This document shows, in pieces, positions 28,537-34,401 of a stretch of 34,401 nt of DNA (the stretch's first letter is position 1; every line of letters begins with the position of its first letter). The notes beneath the pieces are model-generated. The model did no database searches. It saw nothing but the letters and a program-made list of their open reading frames with translations, and was not told where the DNA came from. Location of the stretch: the NCBI GenBank assembly GCA_015501595.1, contig JADNRX010000544.1, positions 1-34,401 of the forward strand, in the 5' to 3' direction. Source of the stretch: Hymenopellis radicata (Eukaryota; Basidiomycota; Agaricomycetes; Agaricales; Physalacriaceae). A program made the translations under genes and the position numbers.

Positions 28537-31500
28537 CGACCGAATTGTGAAATGGTTACTGAAAGTTGAGGATTTTTCAGAGCTAAGCGAGCGTATTTTC
28601 GAACAACTGGGCAAGTGGGTCCCGAAGAGATTCACAGACGAAGCTGAAAGTTGGTATTACTCTCTTCCACGAGAAGTACGAGCCGACATTGAGCAAGACT
28701 GGGGAACTCTGCGCGATTTTATCACTGAATTCTGGATGAATCGTAAGTGGTGGGAACGCCAGAAGAAACGAGCCAGAAATGCTTCTTACCGAGATCAAGG
28801 ACACACTCGAGAAATGCCCAGTCAGTATTACATTCGTAAGCTTGAGCTGCTGAAAGTCGCGTTCGATCTGGATGATCTCGAAATTATCAGCGAGATCATG
28901 AACGGCGTACCGGATTCTTGGGAGACTGTCATTAACTCAGAGCTATATGCTACACCGCAGGAATTGCAAGCTAGCATTAGGTACCACGAGGAGACACTAG
29001 TGAGCCTAGCAGTACCGCGTAAGTTTGTATCTTATCAGACGTCAGCGAACGAAGAGTATATTATCGACGAAGACCTACCTACTCCGACCAAAGTGGTCGA
29101 AAGTTCCGCTAGAGTCCATCTTGTTGGCGCGACAAGCAAGCTACCACCACCACAATATCCTCGCGATGATTCGACTGTCACTACGCGCGGTCTTACTCCA
29201 AAGGCGAAAGGCGCCCGACCATGTAGGCACTGCGGCAGCGACATGCACTGGGATAATGAGTGCAAGTATCATGTTAAAGGAATGAGAAATGCACGTACAC
29301 GTCTGTCGCGTACTGACACGGAAGTACTTGATGCGCTCGATGACTATAACAACTTGTATTACTCGGTGATGGAGGAACTTGAGGATTTTGAGCGCGCCCC
29401 TCGGACTATCGACTCCAAAGTACATTGCGTCAACGCATCAGCGGAGGATTCGACCCTGGGGGGCAACAAGGAGAGTAAGGAAGAGTTGACTGAAGGAAGC
29501 ACTCACATCTGTTCGCAGGAGAATCTAGAGTCACATGCAATGAACGTTAGCGTCGAAAAGCCTCCGCTGAACCGTCGCTCTCGGCGGCGTTTAGCTCGCG
29601 ATATCGCGCGTGTTGGACACGTTGTAAAGCAACTGCCAAACCAAGATCCCGAAAAGCCGCTCATTGAGTTGAAACAATGGAAAGCACGCCCACCTGGTTG
29701 TACCTTCCTAGGGAGTACCGCAACGGAAGCTATAGCACAAATCAACGGCGCAGAATTAGTACCTGTCATCGTGGACTCGGGCTCAGACATTACCTTAATC
29801 GCCCAGGAAACTCTAAAGAAACTCTCGACTTCACCAAAGATCAAGATCGGGCAGCAAGTCAACCTGATTCAGGTGACAGGTCAGTCGAGTGTTAACGGTT
29901 TCGTCAATGTGGACCTACTCTTTGAGACGCCGGAGGGTCCAGTCCAATTCAGCGTGGACGCGTACATCGTCAAGGGCATGTCAACTCCATTTATCCTGGG
30001 GAACGACTTCGCCGACCAGTACTCGATATCCATCATGAGAAGAGACGGAGAAGCTTACCTCGTCTTTGGGGACTCCGGAAGAGAACTTCGCGTAGAAAGC
30101 TCAGTATCGCCAGGACCTGTGGATTCGGAAGGTCGAGTCTTTCACACCCGCAAGATCCTAGAACGACGTCCGGGATTAACACGACATCAATCGCATCGAA
30201 AAGGAAAGAAGTTGCGTAGGAGAAATCGAATGGAGATGAACAAAGGTATAGTCAGAGCGGATAAACGCGTCGTAATTGCACCCGAGACGTGCATGCAAGT
30301 ACCGGTGCACGCGCCGTTTTCGTCAAAAGTTTCTGATCTCTTTATTGAAAGGAACATCAGACAAGATCAGAATGGCACACAAGTGTACGGCTCACCTGAT
30401 GTTTTAATTCGCGCAGACCGATCTAGCATACCCATATCCAATTTCTCTGATAGACCAATCGTGGTTTCGAAGGGTGAAGTTATAGCCAGGGCTCACAACC
30501 CTCGAAATTGGTTAGATCGGCCGAATGGAAAAAGACGCACCGAACAAGAAGCGTATGCGCAGCTTGTGAGAGAGATGGTGAACGAGGAAAGACACATGAA
30601 TCCGGACCGAACGATCCGAAATCTAACTGCCGCCGGCAATCAGGTTATCTCTTCCTCATCTGATATCACCTCTAAGGCCCATCGGAATGCATCAGAACCT
30701 GACGACCCGTCAGCCCAAGATCCAGTCGAAGGAGGACCGAAGACCGCGGAGACGGATCCGGAGCCCACGACTACCCAGGAATTCTTAACTACGGTAGACG
30801 TCTCAACCAACTTGGATCCTGACCAGCGACGCCAATTGGAGAACATTTTGTTACGAAACAAGAAAGCGTTTGGTCTAGACGGTCGGTTAGGAAATCACGA
30901 TGCGCAAGTGGAGATCCGAATGAAGCCAGGCGCGGAACCTATTTCTTTACCACCCTTTTCTGCCTCACCTCTAAACAGGGAAGTGATGGATAAACAAATG
31001 GATTCATGGATTAATCTCAGCGTCATTGAGCCTTCGACTAGTCCATGGGGCGCACCCGCCTTCATTACTTACAGGAACAACAAACCACGGATGGTAATTG
31101 ATTTTCGGAGACTTAATGCGCTGATTGTAGCTGATGAATTTCCTCTTCCGCGGCAAGAGGATATTACTCAAGCCTTAGCAGGTGCGCAATGGCTCACGAC
31201 CCTTGACGCGTTATCAGGCTTCACCCAGCTCATTGTGCACCCGAATTCACGAGAACCATTCGCGTTTCGGACGCATCGGAGACTATACCAATTTGCGAGA
31301 ATGCCCTTCGGCTACAGGAACGGACCAAGTGTTTTCCAACGCGTCATGCAAAAGGTATTGGCTCCCTTTCTATGGATTTTCGCGCTCGTCTATATCGATG
31401 ATATAGTCATTTTCTCGTTAACCTTCGAGGATCATCTCCGTCACATCGACGCGGTTCTACAAGCGATCATCAAAGCTGGCATAACCCTTGCCCCCGGTAA

Positions 31501-34258
31501 GTGTCACTTCGCATATCAGTCACTACTCTTATTGGGTCAGAAGGTATCCCGTTTAGGAATGTCTACCCATAATGAGAAGGTCGAAGCGATAATGATGCTA
31601 GAGACACCGCGCGACATTTCAGAACTGCAGGTCTTTTTGGGAATGATGGTATACTTTTCCTCTTACATTCCCTTTTATGCGTGGATTGCTAATCCGCTTT
31701 TCCAGCTGTTGAAGAAAGGCGTGCCATGGGCATGGACTGACCTACACGACGAAGCATTCGAGTTGTGCAAGCAAGTTCTGTCGCACGCACCAGTACGCGG
31801 ATACGCGATGCGCGGGTTACCTTATCGGGTATATACAGACGCGTGCGACTACGGGTTAGCTGGTATATTACAGCAAATTCAACCGATTCAGATCCGCGAT
31901 TTACGAGGAACCAAAACTTACGAAAAGCTCAAGACTGCATTTCAACAGGGTGAGTCTATTCCTAGACTCGTCACAAGCGTCTCAAAGGAGAACGATGATG
32001 TACCATCACCGGGTACCTGGGCCGCCGACTTCGAGAGTACGACCGTTCATGTCGAGCGAGTAATTTGTTACTGGTCGCGGGTTCTAAAATCGCCAGAACG
32101 GAACTACTCTCCCACTGAGAGAGAAGCACTGGCCTTGAAGGAAGCCTTGGTGAAATTTCAGCCATACATCGAAGGTGAGACTATCCTAGCTATCACAGAT
32201 CACGCAGCTTTGACGTGGTCTCGGACATATCAAAACGTGAACCGTCGACTTCTCACGTGGGGAATGGTATTCTCCGCATTTCCGAATTTACATGTGGTAC
32301 ACCGAGCAGGACGCGTTCACTCGAACGTCGACCCTATTTCACGTTTACGTCGTCGACTGCCGCCACAGAATGGTCCGCTTGCTGACTTCGTGACGGATTT
32401 AGATCTATCAAAGGAACCCAGGCTGGATCCTATGAAAGCATTATTTCAGCAATTTGGCGCTTCATTCGAAGAAAAACTTCTTATCCTGAGCTCTAAGCAA
32501 GTAGAGGCCGCCTCTGATCGCGAATCCGAAGAGCCACAGGTGGCCTTCGACGAAGTACCACTCGGACCCGATCACATGACCGAACATGTCGCGACTACTT
32601 CGTTCATTTCGGCACGAAACTATAACACCTTGGTAAGTGTTAACCGAAATGAATTACTGCGATGGCAAGAAGCATATCTCGAAGATCCACACTTCGCAGA
32701 CTTCCTTCGTTCACAGCAGGACAAGGACGCGCACGTACGTCCCAAATTCCCACAGTACTTCTACTCGGACGACGGGCTAATTTTCTTTGAAGACGCGAAC
32801 GGAAATAACCGGCTTTGCGTTCCGCGTTCGCTCAGAGTGGAGGTCATGACTTTAGTCCACGACGGACTAACCGAATCCGCCCATGCCGGATACCACCGGT
32901 GCTACAATCGACTAGCAAGTACGCACTATTGGGCAGGTATGTCGAGGGATCTCAAACGTTTTGTCCTAACGTGTGATTTGTGTCAGAAAGTCAAGCCAAG
33001 CCGGTTTGCGCCTTCAGGGTACCTGCAGCCCATACCTATACCCACACGGCCCTTCGAAGTTCTCAGTATGGACTTCATCCCGGAATTACCTACTTCTGAT
33101 GGATTCGACAACATTCTAGTCATTGTAGACAAATTAACGAAGTTTGGAATCTTCATACCGTGCAAAACTACGATTTCTCAGGAAGACACAGCGCGACTGT
33201 TCTTCGAACATGTAATCTCCAAGTACGGTATCCCGAAACAAATCATATCTGACCGAGACGTCCGTTGGAAGAGCGTATTCTGGAAAGAAGTCTGCGAGCT
33301 CATGGGTATGCAGAGAGCATTGACGACGTCGTATCACCCTCAAGCTGATGGGCAGACAGAGGTACTGAACCAAACACTGGAAATTGCCCTTCGCACGTAT
33401 ATTGGTCCCGAACGCGACGACTGGAACGGATTGCTAAATGGATTCGCGTTAGCCTACAACACGACGCCCCACTCCAGTCACAACTACGCGCCGGCGTTTT
33501 TACTATACGGATTCCTACCGACTACTGAATCCACCCTTCTGACGCAACCGAACTACATACCACGTCGGGTAGGAGATACGGTTGCACGGGGGGGTAAGCC
33601 CGACAGTATTCACTTGTCGCATGAGAATGAAAATGCCGTGGACATGGTTGAGCAGTTTGACGCAGTAAGGACGAACGCTAAAGACGCGTTAGCTTTGAGC
33701 CGCGCGTTTCAAGAAAAATCATATAATCACGGTCGGCTGCTTACAGAGTTTCAGGAAGGAGACCTTGTTAAGATCAACCCTCATTCGTTAGAAATGGTAA
33801 AGGCAATCAAAGGGAAAGGCAAGAAGTTCATAGTAAAATGGGATGGACCTTTCGAAGTCGTGCGCAAGATTAGTCCAATCACTTACCAAATAAGGCTACC
33901 GGACGGCTATCAAATGCATCCGATCATCAACATTAACCATTTGCAGCCTTATCACGTTTCACCGCCAGAATTTGGACTACGACCAACGAAGTATCTTCGG
34001 CCCAACGATTTCAGAGAGATGGAATTGCAACAAGAAATCGAAGCTATTATTGGTGAGCGCATGTTCAAGGGTCAAGGGAAGCAGCGGAGAGTCCGCAAGT
34101 ACCGTGTGCACTACAAGGACTTCCCTTCAAGCCACGACGAATGGATGACGCGAAAGCAACTGAAGAACGCGGCTGAAGTACTAGAAGAATGGGACAAGAA
34201 GGACAAAGAACGAAACGACCCTTCGCCAGCAGGAATAGGTTCCGGACACGCGTCTTGA
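28537..34258 (+). pseudogene. Gypsy gag-pol, part after the MITE (gag, protease, RT, RNase H, integrase, chromodomain)
   Basis: The frame is open without a break to TGA at 34256-34258. In order: a retrotransposon gag domain (AESWYYSLP near 28640, [13 protein letters not shown] near 28832); CCHC knuckle [14 protein letters not shown] at 29222-29263; aspartic protease motif [11 protein letters not shown] at 29771; reverse transcriptase with [10 protein letters not shown] and catalytic YIDD at 31391-31402; RNase H with YTDACDYG at 31832 and ITDHAALTW near 32192. The integrase has an HHCC zinc domain (32858-32983) and catalytic Asp at 33071, Asp at 33251 and Glu at 33359, spaced D-59-D-35-E. A C-terminal chromodomain (about 34034-34210, [17 protein letters not shown]) should bind modified histone and guide integration into heterochromatin, as known for chromoviruses. 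RNase H has an extra segment of about 60 residues. All catalytic residues look intact, but the part is now separated from its start by the MITE. Confidence 0.92.
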
Positions 34259-34401
34259 GCCTGAACCCCATTCCGCTTTCATCAGACTATGAACATATGC
34301 TTTTTTAATTTCCTGACTCTACCCTTACCTGCAGGCAGCTTTGACACATGAGGGCACATCCGAATCCCTAGGTGCAGCGAAGATTAAAAGACCAGCGAAA
34401 G
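34259..34401. other. Region between pol and the 3' LTR
   Basis: No gene is present. The last bases (GATTAAAAGACCAGCGAAAG) are purine-rich, as a polypurine tract just before the 3' LTR would be, but the LTR itself is not in the window. Confidence 0.45.

Larger units (their letters stand above)
26267..34401 (+). mobile_element. Ty3/gypsy chromovirus LTR retrotransposon (3' LTR outside the window)
   Basis: The element shows a 5' LTR (26267-26638), a primer-binding site, one gag-pol frame with gag, CCHC knuckle, protease, reverse transcriptase, RNase H, integrase and a C-terminal chromodomain, in the gypsy order. The only break in 7.5 kb of coding sequence is a 416-bp MITE at 28113-28528. No other stop or frameshift is present, so the insertion is probably young. 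Five bases before the LTR (AGTAC, 26262-26266) would be the left target duplication. No copy of the LTR start is found before 34401. Confidence 0.92.

Overview
The window looks like nuclear DNA of an agaricomycete (mushroom-forming basidiomycete) fungus, quite possibly a polypore. Genes are cut by many introns of about 48-68 nt with GT-AG (occasionally GC-AG) ends. Recognisable families are a fungal 7-TM membrane protein family, a sedolisin-type tripeptidyl peptidase, a fruit-body-specific-protein-like secreted protein, an acyl-CoA oxidase/dehydrogenase-like protein and a chromodomain Ty3/gypsy retrotransposon. No bacterial operon structure, rRNA, tRNA or CRISPR array was seen. All gene models were spliced by eye from coding frames, splice signals and family resemblance, so exon edges are predictions.

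Layout. 1.3-2.6 kb: 7-TM gene A. 4.3-4.8 kb: a fruit-body-specific-protein-like gene whose last exon is out of frame. 5.7-6.1 kb: a decayed third 7-TM copy. 6.9-7.8 kb: a secreted Lys/Asp/Glu-rich repeat protein with a His-rich tail (copy 1). 8.8-11.2 kb: an intact sedolisin peptidase gene with 12 exons. 11.6-13.6 kb, minus strand: an acyl-CoA oxidase/dehydrogenase-like gene broken by one frameshift in its last exon. 14.9-16.1 kb: a 1.26-kb hAT-like non-autonomous transposon. 17.4-18.6 kb: 7-TM gene B. 20.2-21.1 kb: an unrecognised gene. 22.0-23.0 kb: copy 2 of the Lys/Asp/Glu-rich repeat gene. 23-26.3 kb: hairpins and eroded minus-strand coding remnants. 26.3 kb to the end: 5' LTR and internal region of a gypsy chromovirus; its gag is interrupted by a 416-bp hAT-like MITE with a clear 8-bp target duplication. 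The 3' LTR lies beyond the window.

The region appears to grow by duplication. The 7-TM family is present three times (one a relic) and the secreted repeat-protein gene twice. The two repeat-protein copies share a promoter block, TATA spacing and 5' leader. A relic of their flanking DNA lies at about 11.37-11.50 kb, and a 200-bp repeat occurs at 14.06 and 19.10 kb. The most novel item is the pair of secreted, extremely charged repeat proteins (signal peptide, FKEKE repeats, a conserved CLSGC motif, and a tail of HHGK units). Each carries one intron bounded by an exact 8-bp direct repeat, GACTTGGG, which may be the scar of intron gain by a DNA transposon. The sequence does not show a shared pathway for the other genes; the peptidase, the fruit-body-type protein and the repeat proteins are all predicted to be secreted.
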